Below, one piece after another: positions 52,754 to 60,846 of a stretch of DNA of 64,000 nucleotides (the stretch's first letter is position 1; every line of letters starts with the position of its first letter). The notes beneath the pieces were generated by a model, which had not been told where the DNA came from, did not search any database, and saw only the letters and a list, made by a program, of their open reading frames with translations. The stretch is from positions 1-64,000 of the forward strand of contig NZ_VTAW01000017.1 of NCBI RefSeq assembly GCF_008245225.1, in the 5' to 3' direction. The translations under genes were made by a program, and so were the position numbers. The DNA is from Natrialba swarupiae. Its GTDB lineage: Archaea; Halobacteriota; Halobacteria; Halobacteriales; Natrialbaceae.

Positions 52754-54976
52754 ATGCGTTCAGAATCGGATACGCCCGCGTTTAGAGATGGTGATATCGA
52801 CCTCGAGACTCGCGTCGACGACCTCGTAGAGCGGATGACGCTCGCCGAGAAGGCCGGTCAGGTGACCGGGACGTGGGGTGGGAATTTTCGACACGAGAAC
52901 GACGTCGACGATCTGAAGACGGCGATCTCCGAGGCACACGTCGGGGCGGCTGCTCCGTTCGGCTGGGGGTCCGGGATCACGAGGGATCCCGCCGAAGCAG
53001 CCGCGATCGTCAACGAACTCCAGCGTCACGCGATGGAGGAGACGCGACTGGGTATTCCGCTGTTGTTCAACGTCGATGCCGTCCACGGTCACGCCTACAT
53101 TACCGGGGCGACGGTCTTTCCAAACGGACTCGGTGCCGCCGCGACCTGGGATCCCGAGGGCGTCGAGAAGGCCGCCTCGGTAACGGCGAGTGAAGTTCGG
53201 GCGACGGGCGCACACCAGAACTACAGCCCGACGACGGACGTCGCCCGCGACCCGCGGTGGGGACGGGCGTTCGAAACCTTCGGCGAGAGCCCACACCTCG
53301 TCGGCGAACTGGTCGCCGCGAAAGTTCGTGGCTATCAGGGATCGGGAGTCGGCGACCCCGAGGGCGTCGTCGCGACTGCGAAACACTTCCCGGCGTACAG
53401 TGAACCCGAACGCGGCGAAGACGCCGCACCCGTCGACGTCTCCGAGTACAAACTCCGGAACACGTTCGTCGCGCCTTTCGAGCGTGCACTCTCGGAGGAC
53501 GTCCGCTCTGTCATGCCATCGTACAACTCGATCAACGGCGAGCCATCCCACGGCTCGGTCTCGCTCCTTCGGTCGTTGCTCCGCGACGAACTCGGATTCG
53601 ACGGGCACGTCGTCTCCGACTGGGACGGCATTCGGCACCTCTTCGAGGATCACGGGACGGCCCACAATCACGCGAGCGCCGTCAAACAGGCCCGACAGGC
53701 AGGTCTCGACATCGCCTCCGTCGGCCACATCGAGCACGCCGATCGTGTGATCGAACTGGTCGAGGACGGTGACCTGACCGAGGATGCACTCGATACGAGC
53801 GTTCGACGCGTGCTCCGCCTGAAGTTCGAACTCGGGCTGTTCGAGGAGCCGTTCGTCGACGAGGAGGCGGTCACGGAGACGCTCGGCAACGACGATCACC
53901 GCGAGGTCGCACGCCAGTCGGCGCGTGACAGCATGACGCTTCTGAAAAACGACGACCTCCTCCCGCTGTCCGGCGACGAGGACGTCTTCGTCGGCGGCCC
54001 AAACGCCGACGACATGGTCCACCAACTCGGCGGCTGGAGCGTCGACGACGACGACGGTATTCCCGGGGAGACGATCCTCGAGGCGATCTCGGCGTCGACG
54101 TCCGGAACCGTCACGCACGCCCAGGGGACGACGCTCAACGAGACGATGGACGTCGACGATGCCGTCGAGAAGGCAGCCGCGGCCGACGTGGCGGTTCTCG
54201 CACTCGGCGAAGGGTGGTACCTCCACGAGTTCGGCCCCGCCGAGCAGGCTGGCGTCGAAACCGGCGAGTGGCCGACCCGAACCGGACTTCGGCTCTCAGC
54301 GCCACAGCGTGAACTCGTTCAGCGAGTACACGAAACCGACACCCCGGTCGTCGGCGTGCTCGTGACCGGCCGCCCACTCGTCGTCGACTGGATGGCCGAA
54401 CACGTCCCCGCGATCCTCATGGCGTACTTCCCGGGGACCGAAGGCGGCGTCGCGATTGCGGAGACGCTGTTCGGCGAGAACGATCCGAGCGGTCGGCTTC
54501 CGATCACGATCCCGAGTTCGACCGATGCGCTCCCCCAGACGTTCGACCATCTGGTCCACCCGACTCCGATCGGCGACCACGAACACCCCGACTCGTACGA
54601 TCCGCTGTATCCGTTCGGCCACGGCCTTAGCTACACGACGTTCGAGACCGACGACCTCGCCGTCGCGTACGATACCGACGCCGACGCGGTTACCGTCGAG
54701 GTCGACGTCTCCAACGTCGGGGATCGAACTGGAACGGAGACCGTCCAGATCTACGCGCGCCAGCTCCAGGCGTCCCGCGTTCGACCGAACCGCTCGCTCG
54801 TCGGCTTCGACCGCGTGACTGTAGAGCCGGATGAGACCGTGAGGGCGACCGTCGAGCTACCGATGGCCGCCTTCGAGTACCACGTCCCGAACGTCGGCAC
54901 TATCCTCGAGCCGGGTCCGTACCGAATCGACATCGACGACCACTCCGAGACCGTCGAGTTGCCCGAGGACGCATAA
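52754..54976 (+). CDS. Glycoside hydrolase family 3 (beta-glucosidase/xylosidase-like)
   Basis: A 740-residue GH3 enzyme, apparently without a signal peptide, so it would act inside the cell on imported oligosaccharides or glycosides. The catalytic nucleophile is Asp289 in HVVSDWDGIRH. KHFPAYSEPERGEDAAPVDV near 215-235 and DVARDPRWGRAFETFGESP near 155 line the substrate site. The alpha/beta sandwich and the fibronectin-like C-terminal domain (YPFGHGLSYTTFE, then VQIYARQLQASRVRPNRSLV) complete the usual three-domain layout. A TATA box AAATATAAG at 52721-52729 suggests a leaderless transcript. It lies divergent to the second transporter. Confidence 0.92.
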   Translation: MRSESDTPAFRDGDIDLETRVDDLVERMTLAEKAGQVTGTWGGNFRHENDVDDLKTAISEAHVGAAAPFGWGSGITRDPAEAAAIVNELQRHAMEETRLGIPLLFNVDAVHGHAYITGATVFPNGLGAAATWDPEGVEKAASVTASEVRATGAHQNYSPTTDVARDPRWGRAFETFGESPHLVGELVAAKVRGYQGSGVGDPEGVVATAKHFPAYSEPERGEDAAPVDVSEYKLRNTFVAPFERALSEDVRSVMPSYNSINGEPSHGSVSLLRSLLRDELGFDGHVVSDWDGIRHLFEDHGTAHNHASAVKQARQAGLDIASVGHIEHADRVIELVEDGDLTEDALDTSVRRVLRLKFELGLFEEPFVDEEAVTETLGNDDHREVARQSARDSMTLLKNDDLLPLSGDEDVFVGGPNADDMVHQLGGWSVDDDDGIPGETILEAISASTSGTVTHAQGTTLNETMDVDDAVEKAAAADVAVLALGEGWYLHEFGPAEQAGVETGEWPTRTGLRLSAPQRELVQRVHETDTPVVGVLVTGRPLVVDWMAEHVPAILMAYFPGTEGGVAIAETLFGENDPSGRLPITIPSSTDALPQTFDHLVHPTPIGDHEHPDSYDPLYPFGHGLSYTTFETDDLAVAYDTDADAVTVEVDVSNVGDRTGTETVQIYARQLQASRVRPNRSLVGFDRVTVEPDETVRATVELPMAAFEYHVPNVGTILEPGPYRIDIDDHSETVELPEDA

Positions 54977-55016
54977 GCCTCCGCCGACACCCCGAGGACG
55001 TATAACACTCCGCCGG
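54962..55016 (+). repeat. 29-base tandem duplication across the GH3 stop codon
   Basis: CCCGAGGACGCATAAGCCTC with its following CCGCCG (54962-54987) is repeated as CCCGAGGACGTATAACACTC plus CCGCCG (54991-55016). The first unit holds the GH3 stop codon; the second turns GCATAA into GTATAA, a potential TATA box about 55 bases before the TrmB start. A small duplication may thus have contributed promoter sequence for the next gene. Confidence 0.55.
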
Positions 55017-55058
55017 CGAAGCGAACCATTATCTAACTGCCACCACAGATGGTAGCCC

Positions 55059-56138
55059 ATGGATCGAAGCAGGCTTCGCACGGCGCTCGAGGAAGGGGGG
55101 TTGACCTCCTATCAGACCGACGCCTATCTGACCCTGTTGGATCGTGGTATGGCCTCCGTGACGGAAGTCGCGAACAACTCCTCGATCCCGTCCTCACAGA
55201 TCTACGACGTGCTTCGTGCCCTCGAGGACAAGGGGTACATCGAGACGCTCGAGCAGGATACGCTCCACGCACGCCCGGTCGATCCCGAACACGTCCTGGA
55301 GGATCTGCGCGAGCGCGGATCGCTGCTGGTCGAGGCGGCCGACGAGATCGAAGAGCGCTGGCAACGGCCGGAGATGAGCGACCACTACATGACCGTGTTC
55401 AAAAGCGAGGATACGGTCGTGAGACGTGCCAAAGAACAGATCGACGAGGCCGAGATCGGCATCGAAGTCGCGTGCCAGATCGAACAGTTCGAGCGGTTGA
55501 AACCCAACCTGAAGGCGGCTAAAGAACGGGGAGTTGTTATCAAGATCGTCGTCTACTGCCCGAACGATCCCAGCGAGCTGCTCGAAGAGAATCTGGAGCC
55601 GTACGCCTCGGAGGTGCGGGCGTGTTACATCCCCGGGCCGTTCGTCGCCGTTATCGATCACACGAAGACGTGTTATACGCCAAATATGCGGCCCAGCGAA
55701 CCGTTCGGGCTCGTCTTCGACGATCCGCTCCTCTCGTTTATCTTTCACTGGTTCTTCCAGATCTGCCAGTGGGCGATCTGGGAGCCGATCCTCCCGCGTC
55801 ACGATCCACCGACGTCGTACGTGAGCATTCAGGGGTTCATCCGCGACATCGGACCGCTCTTTCTGGAGGGAGCGAGCCTCGAGATCAGCGTCGAGGGAAT
55901 CGTCCCCGAGACGGGCGAGGACCGAACGATTTCCGGGACGATCACCGAGGTCGTCTATCCGGGCCGGTACCGCAACGAGTTGCCGACGTACGAACGCCTC
56001 GGCGGCAAGGCAGCCATGGCCATCACGACTACGGACGGGACGTACACCATTGGCGGGTGGGGTGCGGTGTTCGAGGACCTCGCTGCAAAGGTGATCACCC
56101 TCGAGAACATCACCCTCCCCCATCGCTTGACTGAATAA
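55059..56138 (+). CDS. TrmB-family sugar-responsive transcriptional regulator (2)
   Basis: A 359-residue TrmB protein aligned end-to-end with the one at 14731: LTSYQTDAYLTLLDRGMASV opens the winged helix, SSQIYDVLRALEDKGYIETL follows, then VEAADEIEERWQRPEMSDH and a sugar-sensing domain ending GTYTIGGWGAVFEDL. The two differ enough to sense different sugars. It lies downstream of the GH3 gene and probably controls the second transporter and GH3. A possible TATA box occurs in the duplicated segment before it. Confidence 0.88.
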   Translation: MDRSRLRTALEEGGLTSYQTDAYLTLLDRGMASVTEVANNSSIPSSQIYDVLRALEDKGYIETLEQDTLHARPVDPEHVLEDLRERGSLLVEAADEIEERWQRPEMSDHYMTVFKSEDTVVRRAKEQIDEAEIGIEVACQIEQFERLKPNLKAAKERGVVIKIVVYCPNDPSELLEENLEPYASEVRACYIPGPFVAVIDHTKTCYTPNMRPSEPFGLVFDDPLLSFIFHWFFQICQWAIWEPILPRHDPPTSYVSIQGFIRDIGPLFLEGASLEISVEGIVPETGEDRTISGTITEVVYPGRYRNELPTYERLGGKAAMAITTTDGTYTIGGWGAVFEDLAAKVITLENITLPHRLTE

Positions 56139-56749
56139 CCCGATCTCGTTCGATCGATTTCGTTCTGCGGGCCGCGGTCAACCCGTTGCCAGGATTTCGT
56201 GTTCGGTGTAGCCGTCCGTCTTGACCACGCCGAAGGGAGAGATCGGCTCGTCAATCCCGGTATTCGACGGAACCCGGATGAATGGATATTATATAGTGAA
56301 GCTGATAGGAGATAATATACGGACGAAATATGTGAAAAAACCCGACTCGAGGCACCCATAAATATTGTCTATCCATCATGTAGTCCCCAAAATAACCTAA
56401 AAAAGATATGTTTGTACCAGTACCATAAAAGGGTAGTATTGATACAAAGTGCAGATACGAGACGTCATAAGCCAGTATAACCACGACAAGCGACACCAGC
56501 AATCATACTTCTAAAATACTATTTTCTATTGATCAAATCAACCATCGAATGTTTCCTCGAGCACAAATTTACAAAAGTATGTCCGTAATCTACCGGTCGA
56601 CATCTCATCCACCCAGGACGTTTGACGAGACTCGCGTGATTTAAATCTGTACTGTTGTAAATCAACCGGTGTATCGTCGACCACAGCCAATCCTCCCGCT
56701 CAGGGCGGTCGGGGGTGGGTGTTTATTCCGTTGTGCAAACATAAGTAGT
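56139..56749. other. AT-rich spacer before the broken Gfo/Idh locus
   Basis: No gene is supported. From about 56270 to 56640 the DNA is far AT-richer than its surroundings. A minus-strand frame at 56251-56502 encodes a very hydrophobic peptide with many aromatic residues, most easily explained by AT bias. The abrupt composition change and the adjacent pseudogene make this a likely scar of past rearrangement or insertion. TTTAAATC near 56640 could be a promoter. Confidence 0.45.
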
Positions 56750-56953
56750 ATGAATGCAAATCGTCATCAGCTGACGATCGGGATCGTCGGGTTAGGGACC
56801 CACGGGACGAATCACACGCAGGCGCTCAGGCAACTGGGACACGACCTGGTCGGTACCGACGCGGACCCAACTATCCGCACAGAGTTCGAAGCTCAGTTCG
56901 GCGCGGAAACCGTCGAACACCCATCGACTCTCTTCGAAGAAGCGATCGACGCC
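56750..56953 (+). pseudogene. Gfo/Idh oxidoreductase, N-terminal fragment
   Basis: The first 68 codons of a Gfo/Idh gene: TIGIVGLGTHGTNHTQALRQ gives the nucleotide-binding loop and the helix after it, then LVGTDADPTIRTEFEAQFGA continues normally. After residue 68 (LFEEAIDA) the sequence stops resembling the family, where a strand leading to ITTPN should follow, and continues as the tail of a glycosidase. All remaining catalytic parts are missing, so this copy cannot work. Confidence 0.78.
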
Positions 56954-57392
56954 TACACGTTCGATGGTGAACGGGTGTTCTCCCGCAAAGAATTAATCTC
57001 GATCGATACCCAGGCGAGTCGCCGCCGTGACGGCGGTTCCGGACGACGCGTTCGGCGACGTCCCCCCCGAGTGGGTGTTCGTCAGAACCGAGTTCCACCC
57101 GGTCGACGACGCCGAGAGCTACCCCGACTTCGCCTTCGTCGAGTCGTTCAAACACCTCGAACTGCCAGAACCCGATATCACCGTCGACGTCGAGGGTACC
57201 GACGTCGTCCTCGAGACCACCGACGCGGCGCTGTTCGTCGCCGTCGACGCCTCGCCGCTCTCGGGGCACTTCTCTGATAACTACGTCCACCTCACCCCCG
57301 GAGAGCCCGTTCGACTCTCCTCCCAGGGAGCGGCCAGCGAGAGCGAACTCGAGGAGGCGGTGTCGGTTCGAAGCCTCGAATCGACGTACTGA
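56954..57392 (+). pseudogene. GH2 beta-mannosidase-like C-terminal fragment with frameshift
   Basis: From about 56954 the protein reads YTFDGERVFSRKELISIDTQ, then a one-base shift near 57020-57026 moves the frame: VTAVPDDAFGDVPPEWVFVR continues in the frame that runs to 57392. The end has PEPDITVDVEGTDVVLETTD and GHFSDNYVHLTPGEPVRL, typical of the immunoglobulin-like C-terminal domain of GH2 beta-mannosidases. No catalytic part exists. Both the missing 5' part and the frameshift mark this as a pseudogene, joined to the Gfo/Idh fragment by a deletion. Confidence 0.72.
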
Positions 57393-57895
57393 GCGCGAGC
57401 ACGGATCGCGTGGGTTATCTCCACGCCGTGTCCGACCGTTTCCTGTAACTATCGACGACGCCTCCCACGGAGAAACGGCGATTCCGTTCGGACGTGGGCA
57501 ACGACGGATTACGGAACGCACCGACCTCGACCTGAGTACGATTGAACCGAACGGTGGCGACGAGGCCACCGATCTGGGGTAACGAGAAACTCGGACGACA
57601 TCCTCGAGAGGCTATCGCGGTCGCTGCCGAAACGAGTGACATGACTGATCGGTCGAGAAGCGTGCGACGGTGGATCGAAATACCTACGTAAAGTGTCTTT
57701 TGTACTGGTACATAATAGCGATTCTACATTTTTGTGGGACCTCTGTCCGGCCTTTCACACCACTCAGTCAGATATCAACCAATGGCAGAACAGTTATATG
57801 AGCTGCTAAATTTATAGATCGATCGGGCAAAACGAGGTGGTCGCTGGCTCGGATCCACTGTGGAGAACGTTTCTGTTGGCGGTCCCGGCCGGTCG
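57393..57895. other. Spacer between pseudogene and mannonate dehydratase gene
   Basis: No confident gene. One plus frame in the left half (about 57440-57583) reads IDDASHGETAIPFGRGQRRI and ends at a stop without any start, so it may be more debris. From 57660 the composition becomes AT-rich. An 11-codon frame MAEQLYELLNL lies at 57782-57817. It is the downstream flank of the uxuA gene on the other strand, so a terminator may also lie here. Confidence 0.45.
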
Positions 57896-58843
57896 TTACT
57901 CGAGCAGGCCCTTCATGTATCCGACGACGAAGATCTTGCCGGTGATGTGGTAGCCGGGGATCGAGTTATCCTCGCCTTCCATCGTGGGGACGTGGTCGGG
58001 TCGGATGGGGCCGTCGAAGCCGATCTCGCGGTAGGCGTCGATGGCGGCCTGCATGTCGGTCGGCCCCTCGTCGTGCCACGTCTCGACGAAGGCGTCGCCG
58101 TCGCCGTCGACGTCGCGGAAGTGAACGAAGGTGATCCGATCGCCGAAGTGACGGATCGTCTCCGGCACGTCGACGCCCATCGCCGCGAAGTTCCCCTGAC
58201 AGAACGTCAGGCCGTTGTACGGCGAGTCGACGATGTCGAGCACACGGTCGTACGCCTCCACGCTGTTGATGATCCTGGGCATGCCTCGAACCTCCTCGCG
58301 CGGCGGGTCGTCCGGGTGGAGACCGAGTTTGACGCCCGCCTCCTCGGCGACGGGAACGACGCGTTCGAGGAAGTACTCGAGGTTCTCCCAGAGATCCTCG
58401 GCGGTCGTCGTCTCGGCCGCAGCCGGCGTCGGACCCCGCCGCATCAGATCGTCGTCGTAGGACGTCGTCAGTGAGCCGCCGCGGGCGGGCGTCGTCGTCG
58501 ACGTCCGGGCCCACCGGAGTCCGGCCATCCAGTCGTAACAGACGACCTCGACGCCGAGTTCGCCGAGATTTCGAAGCAAGGTACAGAACTCCTCGATCTC
58601 CTCGTCTCGGCCCTCGAGTGCGAGTCGCGTCTTGTCCGTCACCGGGACGCTCCCTTCGAACGCGGCGGGTTCGATCCCGTGGTCGCGATACCGGGAAATC
58701 AACGGCATGAGTTCGTCGTAACTCGAGGGACGGCTTCCGTCACCGATCTCGAGGGAGTGAAAGACGGCGTGGTCGACGCCGGCCTGTTTCGCGAGTTTCC
58801 ACCGTTCGTCGGGTTCGGGGGGGAGTACGAGTGCGATGTCCAT
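57896..58843 (-). CDS. uxuA: Mannonate dehydratase
   Basis: A 315-residue UxuA-family enzyme converting D-mannonate to 2-keto-3-deoxygluconate. KLGLHPDDPPREEVRGMPRI near residue 175-195, LTFCQGNFAAMGVDVPETIR near 225-245 and FVHFRDVDGDGDAFVETWHD near 250-270 contain the metal-binding His, Cys, His and Asp positions of the family. It is shorter than E. coli UxuA (394 residues), as expected for the compact form. It begins 117 bases from the divergent epimerase gene, sharing a promoter region. The product could be phosphorylated by the PfkB kinase at 12844. Confidence 0.88.
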   Translation of the reverse strand: MDIALVLPPEPDERWKLAKQAGVDHAVFHSLEIGDGSRPSSYDELMPLISRYRDHGIEPAAFEGSVPVTDKTRLALEGRDEEIEEFCTLLRNLGELGVEVVCYDWMAGLRWARTSTTTPARGGSLTTSYDDDLMRRGPTPAAAETTTAEDLWENLEYFLERVVPVAEEAGVKLGLHPDDPPREEVRGMPRIINSVEAYDRVLDIVDSPYNGLTFCQGNFAAMGVDVPETIRHFGDRITFVHFRDVDGDGDAFVETWHDEGPTDMQAAIDAYREIGFDGPIRPDHVPTMEGEDNSIPGYHITGKIFVVGYMKGLLE

Positions 58844-58960
58844 CGTTGTGACTCGAGAATCACCCCGTCGTCTCTTATGCTTTTCTTCGTTGCGTCGCGA
58901 AGCTGAACACACGTCTGCAGGATCGATAGCTATTCCTTTCGAACGGCCGAACCTCGAGCC

Positions 58961-59842
58961 ATGCCACTCGAACGCATCGCGGTCACCGGCGGAAACGGGA
59001 AGATCGGCGAAGCGATCCTCGCGGAGTTCGCCGAGCACGGGTACGAGACGGTAAACATCGCACGAGGGAAACGCCGGGAGGAGGTCTCCGACGAGTTCCG
59101 CTCGACGGACCTGCTCGATGCGGGCGAGACGTACGGTTCGATCGCCCGCAGCGATGCCGACGCAGTCGTTCACATGGGAACGATTCCGGGACCGACGAAC
59201 CACCCCGGATTCCGAACGTACGAGAGCAACGTGATGTCGGCCTACCACGTCCTCGAGGCTGGCCACGAACTCGGTCTCGAGTCGGTCGTTCTCCCCTCGA
59301 GTATCAACGCGATGGGCGCAGCCTACCAGAGGGCTCCGACCGACGTCCGGTATCTCCCCGTCGACGAGGATCACCCGCTGACCCCGCGAGATCCCTACGC
59401 GACGAGCAAGCACACGATGGAGGTCACCGCCGACGGCTTCGGCCGCCTTCCCGACGCCCCGACCATCTCGTCGCTTCGGTATCCGTGGGTCGCCACCGAC
59501 GACGAACTCCGCGAGGAGTTCGCCGAAGCGGACCGCTCGCTCGCGGGACTCGAGGACGCCTGGCACCACACGACCCGCGACGTCGTCTTCTCGTATCTCC
59601 ACATCGACGACGCGGCGTCGATCGCTCGACTCGCCGCCGAGGCCGAGTTCGACGGTCACGAGACCTTCTGGGCGGTCGCCACAGACACCTCGGCCGACGT
59701 TTCCTCCGAGCGACTGGCCGAGGAGTACTTCCCCGACGCGTCGATCGAATCACCCCTCGAGGGCCACGAAACCCTCATCAGCGTCGACAAAGCCGAGGAA
59801 CGACTGGGCTGGACGCCCGAGCGAAGTTGGCGGGAGCTGTAA
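58961..59842 (+). CDS. NAD-dependent epimerase/dehydratase, uronate dehydrogenase-like
   Basis: A 293-residue extended SDR. GGNGKIGEAILAEF near residue 10 is the cofactor loop. LPSSINAMG contains the catalytic Ser, and DPYATSKHTMEVTADGF the Tyr and Lys pair. This overall shape, about 290 residues with a short C-terminal domain, matches bacterial uronate dehydrogenases (hexuronate to aldarolactone), and the divergent neighbour uxuA supports a role in uronate or hexonate catabolism. A sugar epimerase cannot be excluded. It heads a plus-strand pair with the TIM-barrel gene downstream. Confidence 0.83.
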   Translation: MPLERIAVTGGNGKIGEAILAEFAEHGYETVNIARGKRREEVSDEFRSTDLLDAGETYGSIARSDADAVVHMGTIPGPTNHPGFRTYESNVMSAYHVLEAGHELGLESVVLPSSINAMGAAYQRAPTDVRYLPVDEDHPLTPRDPYATSKHTMEVTADGFGRLPDAPTISSLRYPWVATDDELREEFAEADRSLAGLEDAWHHTTRDVVFSYLHIDDAASIARLAAEAEFDGHETFWAVATDTSADVSSERLAEEYFPDASIESPLEGHETLISVDKAEERLGWTPERSWREL

Positions 59843-59934
59843 CGAGACGGAGAGTCGACGGCGTCCTCCGGGTGTTTGCCGAGCGGCCGACGACACTCAC
59901 CAGGTTTATCACCACCGGTACCCGTTTTCGAGGT

Positions 59935-60675
59935 ATGGTTCAGACCGCGATTCAGTTGTACTCGCTTCGTGACATCGACGCCTCGCTCCCCGAGGTTCTC
60001 GACCTCGTCGGTGACACCAGCTTCGACGGTGTGGAGTTCGCCCACCGCGTCGGATCCGACGACGTCGACGTCGATGCCGTCCTCGAGGCGCTCGAGCGCA
60101 ACGGGCTCGAGTCGGCGGCGGCCCACGTCGGACTCGAGGCCCTAGAGGAGGAGTACGAGGCGATGACGGAACTGTACGAGACGCTGGGCTGTGAGACGCT
60201 CGTCGTGCCGTGGCTCGATCCCAAACAGTTCGCCTCCGAAGATGCGGTCGCGGACACGGCCGATCGTCTCGAGCGGGTCGCCACCGATCTCGCCGAGGAC
60301 GGGTTCGACCTCCACTATCACAACCACGACCAGGAGTTCGTCAGCCTCGGCGAGGGAACTGCGATGGACGAACTACTCGCGCGAGCGCCGACTGTCGGCT
60401 TCGAAATCGACCTCGGCTGGGCGCGTGCGGCCGGGGCCGACCCCGTCGAGGTCGTCGACGAACACGCCGATCGGATCTCCTACGCTCACTTCGCTGACGC
60501 CGACGCCGAGACGATGGCCTGTGTCGAACTCGGAGACGGCGACCTCGACGTCGAGGCCGCACTCGAGGCGGTCCGCCGTGCCGACGTCGAGTGGTACGTC
60601 TACGAGCACGACGAGCCCGACACACCCCGGGAGTCACTCGCCCACGGCGCCGAGACGCTCGACTCTTTCAGGTGA
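59935..60675 (+). CDS. Sugar phosphate isomerase/epimerase-like TIM-barrel protein (2)
   Basis: A 246-residue xylose isomerase-like barrel. MVQTAIQLYSLRDIDASLPE with DTSFDGVEFAH is a typical opening. Candidate metal ligands are Glu in VEFAH, His in HYHNHDQEF, Glu/Asp in GFEIDLGW, and Glu in YVYEHDEPDTP. The family includes hydroxypyruvate isomerases, inosose enzymes and 3-keto-glycoside-processing proteins. It is much shorter than the TIM-barrel protein at 22847 and only distantly related. It precedes a convergent Gfo/Idh gene, separated by a palindromic element. Confidence 0.84.
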   Translation: MVQTAIQLYSLRDIDASLPEVLDLVGDTSFDGVEFAHRVGSDDVDVDAVLEALERNGLESAAAHVGLEALEEEYEAMTELYETLGCETLVVPWLDPKQFASEDAVADTADRLERVATDLAEDGFDLHYHNHDQEFVSLGEGTAMDELLARAPTVGFEIDLGWARAAGADPVEVVDEHADRISYAHFADADAETMACVELGDGDLDVEAALEAVRRADVEWYVYEHDEPDTPRESLAHGAETLDSFR

Positions 60676-60765
60676 GTCGAGCCGCGAGCGAAGAGTAGAG
60701 ACGTTCGAAGCGGACCGAGGGTCGCGGTCGCCGGTCGGTTCGCCGGTAGGGAGGCGACGGCTGTC

Positions 60766-60846
60766 ATACGGTTTGCTGTCCATCAGTACCGCCGTGTCCG
60801 GGCCCGCTTTGCGGGAGCGGCGGGACACAGGGACAGCAATCCGTAT
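60766..60846. repeat. Palindromic element, family A (copy 3)
   Basis: ATACGGTTTGCTGTCC (60766-60781) and GGACAGCAATCCGTAT (60831-60846) are inverted repeats with one mismatch. Inside, GTGTCC pairs with GGACAC and CCCGC with GCGGG around TTT. The right end meets the stop codon of the minus-strand Gfo/Idh gene, reading TGATACGGATTGCTGTCC from the gene side, just as copy 2 reads TGATACGGATTACTGTCG after the TrmB stop. Confidence 0.75.

Noticed and set aside
56251-56502. Hydrophobic 83-codon minus frame
   Set aside because: Explained by AT-rich DNA; rich in Tyr, Phe and Ile with no clear span pattern and no promoter.
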